Assembly: GCA_021323335.1 (NCBI GenBank)
Contig: JAJTCN010000004.1
Coordinates: 1 to 64,000, forward strand
Direction: 5' to 3'
DNA from: Ramlibacter sp.
GTDB lineage: Bacteria > Pseudomonadota > Gammaproteobacteria > Burkholderiales > Burkholderiaceae_C
DNA: 64,000 nucleotides
Under the pieces are notes generated by a model. That model searched no databases. It was not told the origin of the DNA and saw nothing but the letters and a program-made list of their open reading frames with translations. Shown here one piece after another: positions 16,750 through 25,545 of the stretch (position 1 is the stretch's first letter; each line of letters starts with the position of its first letter). Made by a program: the position numbers and the translations under genes.

Positions 16750-16771
16750 AAAGCGGCCGGGTGGCCGCTTT
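16750..16771. terminator. Bidirectional hairpin terminator between convergent genes
   Basis: AAAGCGGCC pairs perfectly with GGCCGCTTT around GGGT. On the minus strand it is followed by GTCTTTTTC, so it mainly serves the aminotransferase gene at 16815; on the plus strand the U-run is short. Confidence 0.8.
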
Positions 16772-16778
16772 GCTGGGG

Positions 16779-16810
16779 AGCCCTGGGTCCCCGCCTTCGC
16801 GGGGATGACG
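16779..16810. repeat. Palindromic intergenic repeat, single copy
   Basis: AGCCCTGGGTCCCCGCCTTCGCGGGGATGACG, same unit as 1608, 15246 and 15816; packed between the terminator and the aminotransferase stop codon. Confidence 0.85.
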
Positions 16811-16814
16811 AGGA

Positions 16815-17966
16815 CTACGCCGCCTTCTTCTGCGCCACCACGCCGATGCGGTCCAGCGCATCGGCGAGCAACTTCACCGTGCGGTCCACGTGGTGCCACT
16901 TGTCCAGGCCGAACAGGCCGAGGCGGAAGGTCTTGAAGTCGGGGCCTTCGTCGCATTGCAGCGGCACGCCGGCCGCGGTCTGCAGGCCTTCGGCCAGGAA
17001 TTTCTTGCTGGACTGGATCTCCGGGTCGGTGGTGTAGCTCACCACCACGCCGGGCGCCTTGTAGCCGTCGGCCGCCACGCTGGCGAAGCCGCGGCTTTCG
17101 AACAGCGCGCGCACCTTGCGGCCCAGGTCCTCCTGCTCCGCCTTCACCTTGGCGAAACCGTAGGCCTGCGTCTCCTTCATGGTGGCGCGCAGGCGCGTCA
17201 GCGCATCGGTGGGCATCGTGGCGTGGTACATGTGCGCGCCGCCCTCGTACGACTCCATGATCTGCAGCCACTTCTTCAGGTCCATCGCGAAGCTGGTGCT
17301 GGTGGTGCCGTCGATGGCCTTGCGGGCGCGCTCGCTCAGGCAGACCATCGCGCAGCAGGGCGAGCTGCTCCATCCCTTTTGCGGCGCGGAGATCAGCACG
17401 TCGATGCCGCAGGCCTTCATGTCGACCCACATCGCCCCCGAGGCGATGCAGTCCAGCACGAACAGGCCGCCGTGCTCGTGCACCGCATCCGCCACGGCGC
17501 GCATGTAGTCGTCCGGCAGGATCATGCCGCTGGCGGTTTCCACGTGCGGGGCGAACACCACCGCCGGCTTCTTCTCGCGGATCGTGGCGGTCACTTCGGC
17601 GATCGGCGCCGGCGCATAGGGCGCGGTCGGTCCGCTGCCCTGCTTGCGCGCTTTCAGCACGGTGGACGACGCGGGGATGCTGCCCATCTCGAAGATCTGC
17701 GTCCAGCGATAGCTGAACCAGCCGTTGCGCAGCACCAGCACGTCCTTGCCGCTGGCGAACTGCCGCGCGACGGATTCCATGCCGAAGGTCCCGCTGCCGG
17801 GCACCAGCGCCGTGGAGTGCGCCTTGTAGACGTCCTTGAGGATGGACGAGATGTCCGTCATCACGCCCTGGAAGCTGCGCGACATGTGGTTCAACGCGCG
17901 GTCCGTGTACACCACGGAGAATTCGAGCAGGCCGTCGGGGTCGACGTTGGGCAGCAGTCCGGGCAT
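16815..17966 (-). CDS. Class V PLP-dependent aminotransferase (alanine-glyoxylate / serine-pyruvate type)
   Basis: 383 aa. Fold-type I class V enzyme: PGSGTFGMESVARQF cofactor-phosphate region near residue 57, VLDCIASGAMWVDM with the PLP ring Asp, and the Schiff-base Lys in SAPQKGWSSSP at about residue 200. The late RLGLFGLDKWHHVDRT with its Arg binds the substrate carboxylate. Relatives are annotated alanine-glyoxylate or 2-aminoethylphosphonate aminotransferases; without phosphonate genes nearby the first is more likely. Cytoplasmic, monocistronic, terminated by the hairpin at 16750. Confidence 0.9.
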   Translation of the reverse strand: MPGLLPNVDPDGLLEFSVVYTDRALNHMSRSFQGVMTDISSILKDVYKAHSTALVPGSGTFGMESVARQFASGKDVLVLRNGWFSYRWTQIFEMGSIPASSTVLKARKQGSGPTAPYAPAPIAEVTATIREKKPAVVFAPHVETASGMILPDDYMRAVADAVHEHGGLFVLDCIASGAMWVDMKACGIDVLISAPQKGWSSSPCCAMVCLSERARKAIDGTTSTSFAMDLKKWLQIMESYEGGAHMYHATMPTDALTRLRATMKETQAYGFAKVKAEQEDLGRKVRALFESRGFASVAADGYKAPGVVVSYTTDPEIQSSKKFLAEGLQTAAGVPLQCDEGPDFKTFRLGLFGLDKWHHVDRTVKLLADALDRIGVVAQKKAA

Positions 17967-18086
17967 GGCTTCTTGTCTCTCGCTAAGTCCAAAACAGGCA
18001 GCTTAGCACCCGGGGCTGACACCCCCGTGGCGAGGGGTTGGCGCCACTGCTACAGTGCGGCCATTCCGGAAACAGAGGAGCTTCCC

Positions 18087-18233
18087 ATGCCCAAGGGCGA
18101 ACAACGCAACAACAAGATGGCCAAGAAGCCGAAGAAGGACACCTCCCTGCCCAAGGAAGGCACGTCCGACCGGCCCATGCCCCCGATGACCACGGTGCTG
18201 CCCAAGGGCAAGCTGAAGAACAAGGCGCCCTGA
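18087..18233 (+). CDS. Small basic protein of 48 aa
   Basis: MPKGEQRNNKMAKKPKKDTSLPKE... ; very good ribosome-binding site (AGAGGAG). Rich in Lys and Pro, no hydrophobic core, so disordered and possibly nucleic-acid binding. Similar short Lys/Pro proteins starting MPKGEQR/K occur in many Burkholderiales genomes (recollection, not searched). Too short for the ORF track on its own; it sits at the end of a long shadow frame. Convergent with the VOC gene, 12 bases apart. Confidence 0.7.
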   Translation: MPKGEQRNNKMAKKPKKDTSLPKEGTSDRPMPPMTTVLPKGKLKNKAP

Positions 18234-18245
18234 GGGACCGCGCCT

Positions 18246-18671
18246 TCAGGCGGCCTGCGGGCCGCCGCTCACCATCCACGGCGTGCCGAAGCGGTCGGTG
18301 AGCATGCCGAAGCTGTCGGCCCAGAAGGTCTTCTGCATCGGCATCGTGACCTTGCCGCCCTGGCGCAGGGCCTCGAACACCTTGCCAGCCTCGGCCGCCG
18401 ACTCGTAGCAGAGGGACAAGGCAAAGCCCGCCATCGGCTTCGGCCCTTCGCCCATGCCGGGCGGCACGTCCGACGCCATCAGCCGGCGGCCGCCGACCAG
18501 CACGCTGGCGTGCATCACCAGGTCCTTGGCACCGGTGGGGCAATGCGCCGGGTCGGGGGACTCGCCATAGGTCATCACGGTTTCAAGCTTGCCGCCCAGC
18601 GTCTTTTCGTAGAAGCGCATGGCTTCGGCGCAGTTGCCGTCGAAGAAGAGGTAGCTGTCGAGAACGGGCAT
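18246..18671 (-). CDS. VOC-family protein, PhnB-like
   Basis: 141 aa from MPVLDSYLFFDGNC; the longer ORF-track frame is not coding. PhnB/DUF1428-type glyoxalase-fold dimer: YLFFDGNCAEAMRFYEKTLGG, MHASVLVGG, PMQKTFWADSFGMLTDRFGTPWMV are the family hallmarks. These proteins keep the fold but usually lack the full metal-binding set of glyoxalase I, and their role is unknown. Good GGAG ribosome-binding site. Follows the DUF4124-like gene on the same strand with a 77-base gap. Confidence 0.9.
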   Translation of the reverse strand: MPVLDSYLFFDGNCAEAMRFYEKTLGGKLETVMTYGESPDPAHCPTGAKDLVMHASVLVGGRRLMASDVPPGMGEGPKPMAGFALSLCYESAAEAGKVFEALRQGGKVTMPMQKTFWADSFGMLTDRFGTPWMVSGGPQAA

Positions 18672-18748
18672 GGTGATCTCCTGGAGTGGGCGGGGCGGAA
18701 CCGCCCGCCCCCATCTCCACGACGATCCATCCCGGCCGGAATCGACCT

Positions 18749-19129
18749 TCAGCAGCCGATTTCGCGATACCGCTTCTTGTTGTGCACCAGCGGCATCTCG
18801 TCCTGCAGGGTGGCGCCGCTGCCCAGCGCCTTCAGCTGGGCCTGCTGGTCGCGCATCGACACGTCCAGGGCGCGGCACTCCTGCTTTTGCTCGGCGGACA
18901 GCACGGCCCGGCGCGCCAGGGTGGCGCGGTCCTGCGGCGGGGCCACCGACTTGTCCGTCTTGCGGCGGCCAGCCGGGCCCACTTCCTGTCCGCCCGGGCA
19001 CGGCTTTTCCGTGTAGGTGACGCCGGAGCGGGTGACGCACTTGTAGGCCGGCCCCGCGCCCGCGGGCCCGCAGGCCAGCGCCATCAGCGCCAGGCCGGCA
19101 ACCAGGCATCGCGGAATCCATCGCACCAT
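18749..19129 (-). CDS. Exported DUF4124-like protein
   Basis: 126 aa. Signal peptide (CLVAGLALMALACGPAGA) with a Cys that could act as a lipobox only weakly (ALAC). The mature N-terminus YKCVTRSGVTYTEKPCPGGQ is the DUF4124 pattern: a small beta domain with two Cys likely disulphide-bonded. The C-terminal helix contains two further Cys (QECRALDV and the terminal GC). Periplasmic, function unknown. Upstream 134 bases to the sensor-kinase gene contain no gene. Confidence 0.8.
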   Translation of the reverse strand: MVRWIPRCLVAGLALMALACGPAGAGPAYKCVTRSGVTYTEKPCPGGQEVGPAGRRKTDKSVAPPQDRATLARRAVLSAEQKQECRALDVSMRDQQAQLKALGSGATLQDEMPLVHNKKRYREIGC

Positions 19130-19263
19130 GCATCCTCCTGTGGCAACGCTTCCGATGCTAGGAGCACAGCCCGCGAGGGCACCACTACAAGACGTTTCCG
19201 CGATGCGCGCAGCCCACAGGCCGACCGCTCGTGCGGCCGTGGCGGCCGCTCGTCACCCCGTCT

Positions 19264-21702
19264 TCAGGCTGGCGGCAGCGTGAAGAAGAAGGTCGCGCCC
19301 TCGCCCGGCCCGGACCGCGCCCACACGCGCCCGCCCTGGCGCGAGATGGCACGGGCCACCGTGGCCAGGCCGATGCCGGTGCCGGGGAATTCGTCCTCGC
19401 CGTGCAGGCGCTGGAAGGTGCCGAACAGCCGGTCCACGTAGTTCATGTCGAAGCCCGCGCCGTTGTCGCGCACGAAGTACTCGCCGCGCCCGGCCGAAGC
19501 ACCGACGACGATGGACGCATCGGCCTTGCCGGAGGTGAACTTCCAGGCATTGCCGATCAGGTTTTCCAGCACCGAGCGCATCAGCCGCACGTCCGCGGTG
19601 ACGGCCAGTCCGGGCTGGACCTGCCACTCCACGTGCCGATGCGCTTGCTCGGCCTGCAGGCGCGACAGGATCTCCGTGGCCATCTCGCTCAGGTTCACGG
19701 TGGCGCGGATGATCTCCAGCTCGGAGACGTGCGCCAGCGCCAGCAGCCCCTCGATCAATTGCGCCATCGTGTCCGCGTTGGCCAGGATGCGCTCCAGGTA
19801 GTGCTGCGCGCGGCTGTCCGGCGCGGCCGGCAGCTCCTGCTGCAGCAGCCGCGCGAACGAGCCCACGCGTTGCAGGGGCGACTGCAGGTCGTGGGAGACC
19901 GAATACGAAAAAGCTTCGAGCTGCGTGTTGGCCAGCCGCAGCGCCGCCTCGTTGGCGCTCAGCTGCGCGGTGCGTTCGGCGATGCGCTCCTCCAGGCTGG
20001 CGTTGAGGCGGCGGATCTCCTCCATCATCAGCATGCGCAGCGTGATGTCCTGCTGCGCCCCCTGGATGGCCACCACGCGGCCGGCCGCGTCGCGGATCGG
20101 CTCGCCCACGGAGCGCACCCACACCCGGCGCCCGGCGGCGGTCACCATCTCCAGCTCCATATCGAACGACTCGCCGTGCTCGACGCAGCGCGCCATCAAC
20201 TCGGTGGCGGCCGCCACCGACTGCGGAACGATCATGCCGAACAGTTGCTGCAGGGTCGGCTCGGCGTCGGGCGGCAGGTCCAGCACCGCGCACACTTCTT
20301 CCGACAGCGCCACGCGCTGGGTCTGCAGGTCGGCGCGCCAGTTGCCCATGCGGGTGAGGCGGCTCGCGATGCCCAGCTGCTCGGCCTGCCTGGCCAGGGT
20401 TTCCTGCGCCTGCTTCAGCGTGTCGATGTCCGTGGCGGTGCCGAACCAGGACGACGGCCGGCCATGCTGGTTGGGCACCGGCACCGCGCGCAGGAGTTGC
20501 CAGCGATAGCTGCCGTCGGCGTAGCGCAGGCGAAACTCAACCTGGACCTCGTGGCCGTCCTTGAGCATCTGCGCCTGCCGTTCGCCCACGACGGGAAGGT
20601 CGTCGGGATGCACCGCATGCCGCCAGCCGGAGCCCAGGGCCTGCTCGCGCGGAAAGCCGGTGACCTCGGTCCAGCGCTGGTTGACGAACTCCAGCCGGCC
20701 CTGCTGGTCGGAGGTGAAGACGATCTGCGGCATCGCCTGCGCGAGCTGCCAGAAGCGCTGCTGGGTCTCGTGGCTGCGCCGCGCGTGCCGGCGCAACTGC
20801 AGCGTGAGCACGAGCGCGGCGATCACGGCCACGGCCCACACCAGCGCCGTCAGCAGCACGAAGTTGCGCCACGGCCCCAGCAGCTCGTCGTAGCCCCTGC
20901 TCACCGCCACCAGCAGGTCGGGAAAGCCCTGCAAGCGGCGGTACGCCACCACGCGCCGCACGCCGTCCACCGTGCTCTCGCGCGTGAAATTGCCCTCCGG
21001 CGCGCGCGGCAGGTACTCGCGGAACAGCGCGAGCTGCGAGAAGTCCTGCCCCATCGCGGCCTCGTTGCCCGGACTGCGCACCATCAGCCGGCCATCGCGG
21101 CGGTACAGCACCACGGCGCCGGTGGCGCCCAGGTCGATGCCGCGCCAGACCTGCTCGAAGTAGCGCGGGTCCACCGCCGCCACCAGCAGCTCGCGGACCG
21201 CGCCACCCTCGCGCACCGCCCGCACCAGCGGCAGCTGCCATTGGCCGTCCGCGTCGCGCTGCACCGTGCCGACATGCAGGTCGAGCGGCGTGGAGGCGCT
21301 CCAGGCCCCGGGTGACGGCAGGCCCGCGGCCATGCGGCCGACATGCTGCGGCCGGGATGCCACCAGCACGCGGCCCTGGACATCCGTCACCCACAGGTCC
21401 CGGATGAAGGGGGCATGGCGCGATTCTTCGCGCAGGATGGCGGCGCCGGCCGCGGCATCCAGCGCGCCCGCGCGCCGTGACGCCTCCAGCCGCGCCGCGG
21501 CCAGTCGCAGCGCCTGGTCGCCGGACTGCAGGGTGCGGGCCGTCTGGTCGGCGATCACCAGCGACAGCGAATCGGTCAGCTCCTCGCCGCTGCGCAAGGT
21601 GGTTTCCCGCATGGACAGCACGGCGTACGCCAGCAGCGCACCCGTGAGCAGGGCGGTTCCCAACACCGCCGACGCGTCCCTCAATCTCCTCATGGGGCCC
21701 AT
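19264..21702 (-). CDS. Membrane sensor histidine kinase: Cache, two PAS domains, HisKA, HATPase
   Basis: 812 aa from MGPMRRL (MRRL three codons later equally possible; the ORF-track extension to 21771 covers upstream sequence). First membrane segment ~10-30, periplasmic double-Cache-like sensor ~35-275 (LWVTDVQGRVLVAS, GATGAVVLYRRDGRLM), second membrane segment (VLLTALVWAVAVIAALVL), PAS at ~305-420 (MPQIVFTSDQQGRLEFVNQRW, with PAC), second PAS ~435-560, a coiled coil (LNASLEERIAERTAQL), HisKA phospho-acceptor YSVSHDLQSPLQR, and HATPase (NLIGNAWKFTSGK, GAGFDM, GTGIGLA). No response regulator adjoins, so it is an orphan or works with a distant partner. Confidence 0.93.
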   Translation of the reverse strand: MGPMRRLRDASAVLGTALLTGALLAYAVLSMRETTLRSGEELTDSLSLVIADQTARTLQSGDQALRLAAARLEASRRAGALDAAAGAAILREESRHAPFIRDLWVTDVQGRVLVASRPQHVGRMAAGLPSPGAWSASTPLDLHVGTVQRDADGQWQLPLVRAVREGGAVRELLVAAVDPRYFEQVWRGIDLGATGAVVLYRRDGRLMVRSPGNEAAMGQDFSQLALFREYLPRAPEGNFTRESTVDGVRRVVAYRRLQGFPDLLVAVSRGYDELLGPWRNFVLLTALVWAVAVIAALVLTLQLRRHARRSHETQQRFWQLAQAMPQIVFTSDQQGRLEFVNQRWTEVTGFPREQALGSGWRHAVHPDDLPVVGERQAQMLKDGHEVQVEFRLRYADGSYRWQLLRAVPVPNQHGRPSSWFGTATDIDTLKQAQETLARQAEQLGIASRLTRMGNWRADLQTQRVALSEEVCAVLDLPPDAEPTLQQLFGMIVPQSVAAATELMARCVEHGESFDMELEMVTAAGRRVWVRSVGEPIRDAAGRVVAIQGAQQDITLRMLMMEEIRRLNASLEERIAERTAQLSANEAALRLANTQLEAFSYSVSHDLQSPLQRVGSFARLLQQELPAAPDSRAQHYLERILANADTMAQLIEGLLALAHVSELEIIRATVNLSEMATEILSRLQAEQAHRHVEWQVQPGLAVTADVRLMRSVLENLIGNAWKFTSGKADASIVVGASAGRGEYFVRDNGAGFDMNYVDRLFGTFQRLHGEDEFPGTGIGLATVARAISRQGGRVWARSGPGEGATFFFTLPPA

Positions 21703-21807
21703 TGTGCGCAGGAACGCATGTCCGGCAAGCACACGGGCTGTCCGCTGACACCCCCGCCGCGAGCGGCCCATCCAAACTCGACGGGTTCATTCCGAGGAGA
21801 ACCAACC

Positions 21808-22026
21808 ATGTCCCAGCAAGCCCTGATCCGCGGCGAGGTGTGCTTCCGCGCCGGCGATGGCGTGCTCGTGCCCATCCCCGACGGCCCGGTGTCGATCGAC
21901 CTCGCGGACGACAGCGTCACCCTGGGCTGGGAAGACGAACCGGGCAACGCGATGTCCGCCGCCCTCACGCGCGACGAATTCGATCGCTACGTGAAGGAAG
22001 GCAAGATCCGCATCCAGGGCCAGTAG
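21808..22026 (+). CDS. Small conserved-looking protein of 72 aa
   Basis: MSQQALIRGEVCFRAGDGVLVPIPDGP... ; strong ribosome-binding site (CCGAGGAGAACC). Predicted small beta-rich domain with a terminal helix (LTRDEFDRYVKEGKIRI). Cytoplasmic, acidic. Function unknown. Only six bases separate it from the downstream membrane protein, so they are likely co-expressed. Divergent from the sensor kinase. Confidence 0.75.
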   Translation: MSQQALIRGEVCFRAGDGVLVPIPDGPVSIDLADDSVTLGWEDEPGNAMSAALTRDEFDRYVKEGKIRIQGQ

Positions 22027-22031
22027 GTCCC

Positions 22032-22706
22032 ATGGCCTCCCGCCTCGCCGTCGAAACCATCCTGCTGGCGCTGGCCTGGGCGGCCGTGCTCGCGGTGCGC
22101 CCGTGGCGGCTGCTGCGCCCCCATGACGGCCAGGTGCCGCTGGCCACTCCCCTGCTCGCCAGCCTGGTGGTCGTGCCCTGGCTTTGGTCGTGGCCCGGCC
22201 TGACGGCGCTGTCGCTGCCGCTGCACTGGTCGGCCGCGCCGCTGGTGGTGCTGATGCTCGGCTGGCCGCTCGCCATCCCCGTGCTGACCTTTGCCGGCCT
22301 GAGCACCATGGTGAGCAATGGCGCGTCGCTGGCCGAAGCGATGACGCTGACCGTCTGGTCCGGCGTTCTGCCCGCCACGCTGGTGCTGGTGCTGGGCCAC
22401 GGCGTGCGCAAGGCGTTCGGCCATCACCCGGTGGCCTACATGGTGGGCCGCGCGTTCTTCGTGCCGATGCTCGCGCTGGCTTCCTGCGGGCTGGCGGCGG
22501 CCCTGATGAGCCACGGCCTGGTGGGCGCCACCGGCGGCCTGCAGCGGGTCGCGGTCGCCCTGCTGGCCATGGGCGAGGCGTCCTGGACCTGCGCCATCGT
22601 CAGCCTGATGGTGGCCTACCGTCCGCAGTGGCTGGCCACCTGGTCCGACGAGGCCTACCTCGGCAGGCCGGTGCGCGCCAAGTCGGCGGCAAGACCCCGC
22701 CGCTGA
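22032..22706 (+). CDS. CbiM-like integral membrane protein (ECF-type permease superfamily, tentative)
   Basis: 224 aa with six or seven hydrophobic segments. LTFAGLSTMVSNGASLAEAMTLTVWSG, LPATLVLVLGHGVRKAF and HPVAYMVGRAFFVPMLALASCG follow the order of CbiM/CbiM-like substrate-binding subunits of cobalt/nickel ECF transporters, but the N-terminal His ligand motif (MHIxE) expected of true CbiM is absent. No ATPase or CbiQ partner is present nearby, so metal transport is doubtful. ATG follows GGTCCC; probably coupled to the 72-aa gene upstream. Confidence 0.6.
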   Translation: MASRLAVETILLALAWAAVLAVRPWRLLRPHDGQVPLATPLLASLVVVPWLWSWPGLTALSLPLHWSAAPLVVLMLGWPLAIPVLTFAGLSTMVSNGASLAEAMTLTVWSGVLPATLVLVLGHGVRKAFGHHPVAYMVGRAFFVPMLALASCGLAAALMSHGLVGATGGLQRVAVALLAMGEASWTCAIVSLMVAYRPQWLATWSDEAYLGRPVRAKSAARPRR

Positions 22707-22764
22707 GCCACGATTTGCGCGTTTAACGCGCTGCGCGGGCGTGGCCCGTGTTAACTTCCGCGCC

Positions 22765-23139
22765 ATGTCGTTCCGGTCCTCTTCCGTAGCCGTGGCTGCA
22801 CTCGCGCTGGCCGCTTCCCTTCCGCTGGCCGCGCATGCCGGCGGCATGCCGATGAAGCTCAGCGGCCTGTGGTGCGGCGTCGGGCTGCTGCACGAGTTCC
22901 GGCTCGAGATGGCCCAGCAGTTCGACCAGCTCGAGGCGAGGCTGGTGCGCAAGCATCGCGTCCGCCAGATCACCGGCCGGATCGACGGCAGCCGGGTCGT
23001 CACCGATCCGCAGCGCAACCACACGCTCGAATTGCAGGCGCTGGGCAACGAGCTGCGTGTCACCTCGGGCACCGGCCCGCTGGCCCTGCTGAAGGGCCAG
23101 GCTTTCACGCGCGCCACCGCCGACAGCTGCTCGCGTTGA
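22765..23139 (+). CDS. Small exported hypothetical protein
   Basis: 124 aa from MSFRSSSVAV; the GTG at 22741 would add eight residues without benefit. Signal peptide VAVAALALAASLPLAAHAGG. The mature part (LSGLWCGVGLLHEFRLEMAQQFDQLEARLVR, RQITGRIDGSRVVTD) looks like a short beta-barrel or lipocalin-like domain. Function unknown. The next gene starts on its stop codon (TTGA), implying coupled expression. Confidence 0.7.
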   Translation: MSFRSSSVAVAALALAASLPLAAHAGGMPMKLSGLWCGVGLLHEFRLEMAQQFDQLEARLVRKHRVRQITGRIDGSRVVTDPQRNHTLELQALGNELRVTSGTGPLALLKGQAFTRATADSCSR

Positions 23140-24050
23140 GCGCCCTCCCCTGGCTCTGGGTCCCCATCGTCCTCTGGGCGGCCCTGGCCCAGACCGCGCG
23201 CAATGCGGCGCAGCGGTCGCTGGTGGCGCAGGCCGGCACGCTCGGCGCCACCCTGTCGCGTTTCCTCTATGGCATCCCGTTCGCCGCGGCGTGGGTGGCG
23301 CTGCTGCACGCCATGCCCGGGACGGCTTCGGCGGTCCCCGCGTTCCAGCCCTCGTATTTCGGCTGGCTGGTGCTCGGCGCGCTGGGCCAGCTGGGCGCCA
23401 CGGCCTTCCTGCTCGCGGCCATGAAGGAGCGCAACTTCGTCGTCGGCGTGGCGTATTCCAAGACCGATGCGCTGCAGGTCGCGCTGTTCGGCGCGGTGTT
23501 CCTGCGGGAGTTGCCGGGTCCGCTGACGCTGCTGGCCATCGCGCTCGCCACCACCGGCGTGGTGCTGTTGTCGCTGCCGCAGAAGACGCCGGTGGACGGC
23601 AGTGCCTGGACCGGGCGCGCCGCGTGGTTCGGGCTGGCCTCGGGCGCCGGCTTCGCGCTGTCGGCGGTGGGGTACCGGGGCGCGGCCCTGCAGATCCCCG
23701 ACAGCTCGCCCTGGCTCGCGGGCGCCTGGGGCGTGCTGCTGGCGCAGACGCTCCAGACCGTGCTGCTCGGCGGCTGGCTCGCCTGGCGCGCCCGCCCCGC
23801 GCTGAAGGCGACGGTGACGGCCTGGCGGATCTCGGCCGTTGCCGGCGGGGCAGGCGCGCTCGCCTCCATCGGCTGGTTCACCGCCTTCGCCCTCACGACG
23901 GCCGCCAACGTGCGAACGCTGGGCATGGTGGAGGTGGTGTTCAGCTACCTGGTGTCGCGGCGCTTGATGCGCGAAAAACTGGTGCGGATGGAGCAAGCCG
24001 GGCTGGCGCTGGTGCTCGTGGGCCTGATCGTGCTGGGACTGCAGCTGTAG
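23136..24050 (+). CDS. EamA/DMT-family transporter
   Basis: 304 aa with ten hydrophobic segments in two EamA repeats (first half to ~TTGVVLLSLPQ, second beginning AAWFGLASGAGFALSAVG). Start inferred at TTG 23136 overlapping the previous stop, since there is no ATG before the first membrane segment (LWVPIVLWAALAQ); the ORF-track start at 22869 lies inside the upstream gene. The late EVVFSYLVSRRLMREKL is the usual end-of-ninth-helix EamA motif. Likely exports a metabolite or amino acid; substrate unknown. Confidence 0.8.
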   Translation: MSALPWLWVPIVLWAALAQTARNAAQRSLVAQAGTLGATLSRFLYGIPFAAAWVALLHAMPGTASAVPAFQPSYFGWLVLGALGQLGATAFLLAAMKERNFVVGVAYSKTDALQVALFGAVFLRELPGPLTLLAIALATTGVVLLSLPQKTPVDGSAWTGRAAWFGLASGAGFALSAVGYRGAALQIPDSSPWLAGAWGVLLAQTLQTVLLGGWLAWRARPALKATVTAWRISAVAGGAGALASIGWFTAFALTTAANVRTLGMVEVVFSYLVSRRLMREKLVRMEQAGLALVLVGLIVLGLQL

Positions 24051-24071
24051 CCGTGCGACGAGAATGGGGGG

Positions 24072-25463
24072 ATGACCGCCACCGACCGCAGCTTCGCCAG
24101 CCTTCGCCTTTCCGCCCCCATGCTGCAGAACCTGCAGCGGCTGGAGTACCTCGAGATGACGCCGGTGCAGGCCGCCAGCCTGCCGCTGGCATTGGCCGGC
24201 CGCGACGTGATCGCGCAGGCCAAGACCGGCAGCGGCAAGACCGCCGCCTTCGCGCTGGCGCTGCTGGCGCGCCTGGACGCCCGCCGCTTCGACGTGCAGG
24301 CGCTGGTGCTGTGCCCCACCCGTGAACTCGCCGACCAGGTGACGCTGGAGATCCGGCGGCTGGCGCGCGCCGAGGAAAACGTCAAGGTGCTGACGCTGTC
24401 CGGCGGCGTGCCGCTGCGCGGCCAGCTCGCCTCGCTCGAGAACGGCGCGCACGTGGTGGTGGGCACGCCCGGCCGGGTGCTGGACCACCTCGGCCGCGGC
24501 ACGCTGGTGCTGGACTCGCTCAACACGCTGGTGCTCGACGAGGCGGACCGCATGCTGGACATGGGCTTCCTGGACGACATGGTCCAGGTGGCGAGCCGCT
24601 GCCCGAAGGACCGGCAGACCCTGCTGTTCTCCGCGACCTACCCCGAAGGCATCGCGAAGCTGGCCGCGCAGTTCATGCGCGATCCGCAGACCGTGAAGGT
24701 GGAGGCGCAGCACGCCAGCACCGTGATCGAGCAGCGCTGGTACCAGGTGAAGGAAAGCGAGCGCCTGCCCACCGTGCTGCGCCTGCTGGACCACTTCCGT
24801 CCCGCCAGCAGCATCGCCTTCTGCAACACCCGGGCGCGCTGCGCGGCGCTGGCCACCTTGCTGCAGGCGCAGGGCATCAGCGCGCTCGCCCTGCACGGGG
24901 ACCTGGAGCAGCGCGACCGCGACCAGGTGCTGGTGCGCTTCGCCAACCGCAGCTGCTCGGTGCTGGTGGCCACCGACGTCGCCGCGCGCGGGCTGGACAT
25001 CGCCGGGCTCGCGGCGGTGATCAGCGTCGACATCCCGTCGGACGCGGAAGTGCACGTGCACCGCATCGGGCGCACCGGCCGCGCCGGCGAGCCGGGACTG
25101 GCATTGAACCTGGCCAGCCTCGACGAGATGGGCGCGGTCGGCCGCATCGAATTGCTGCAGGGCGCCGCTTCGGAGTGGACGCCGCTCGACACCTTGACGC
25201 CCTCCGGCCAGGGGCCGCTGGTGCCGCCGATGTCCACGGTGCACATCCAGGGCGGCCGCAAGGAGAAGATCCGCGCCGGCGACGTGCTCGGCGCGCTGAC
25301 CGCGGACCTCGGCTACAGCCGGGACCAGGTCGGCAAGATCGACGTCAACGAATTCGCCACCTATGTCGCCATCGAACGCTCGGTGGCGGCCCGGGCGGCG
25401 GAGCGCCTGAACGGCGGCCGCATCAAGGGCAAGACGGTGAAGGCCCGCCTGCTGGACGACTGA
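24072..25463 (+). CDS. dbpA: ATP-dependent RNA helicase DbpA
   Basis: 463 aa DEAD-box helicase acting in 50S ribosome assembly via 23S rRNA helix 92. Motifs: Q motif with TPVQAASLP, I AKTGSGKT, Ia PTRELADQ, II VLDEADRMLDMGF, III SAT, IV-VI TDVAARGLDI and HRIGRTGRAG. The last ~75 residues (KIRAGDVLGALTADLGYSRDQVGKIDV) form the DbpA RNA-recognition domain, which separates it from other DEAD-box proteins. Normal length. Stands alone 21 bases after the EamA gene. Confidence 0.96.
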   Translation: MTATDRSFASLRLSAPMLQNLQRLEYLEMTPVQAASLPLALAGRDVIAQAKTGSGKTAAFALALLARLDARRFDVQALVLCPTRELADQVTLEIRRLARAEENVKVLTLSGGVPLRGQLASLENGAHVVVGTPGRVLDHLGRGTLVLDSLNTLVLDEADRMLDMGFLDDMVQVASRCPKDRQTLLFSATYPEGIAKLAAQFMRDPQTVKVEAQHASTVIEQRWYQVKESERLPTVLRLLDHFRPASSIAFCNTRARCAALATLLQAQGISALALHGDLEQRDRDQVLVRFANRSCSVLVATDVAARGLDIAGLAAVISVDIPSDAEVHVHRIGRTGRAGEPGLALNLASLDEMGAVGRIELLQGAASEWTPLDTLTPSGQGPLVPPMSTVHIQGGRKEKIRAGDVLGALTADLGYSRDQVGKIDVNEFATYVAIERSVAARAAERLNGGRIKGKTVKARLLDD

Positions 25464-25545
25464 ACGTCGCGTGCACGGGAACAGTGCACGCGGGTCGATG
25501 CGTGACTTGCTTGCGCAGGCAGCGGGGTTCCTACACGCAATCAGC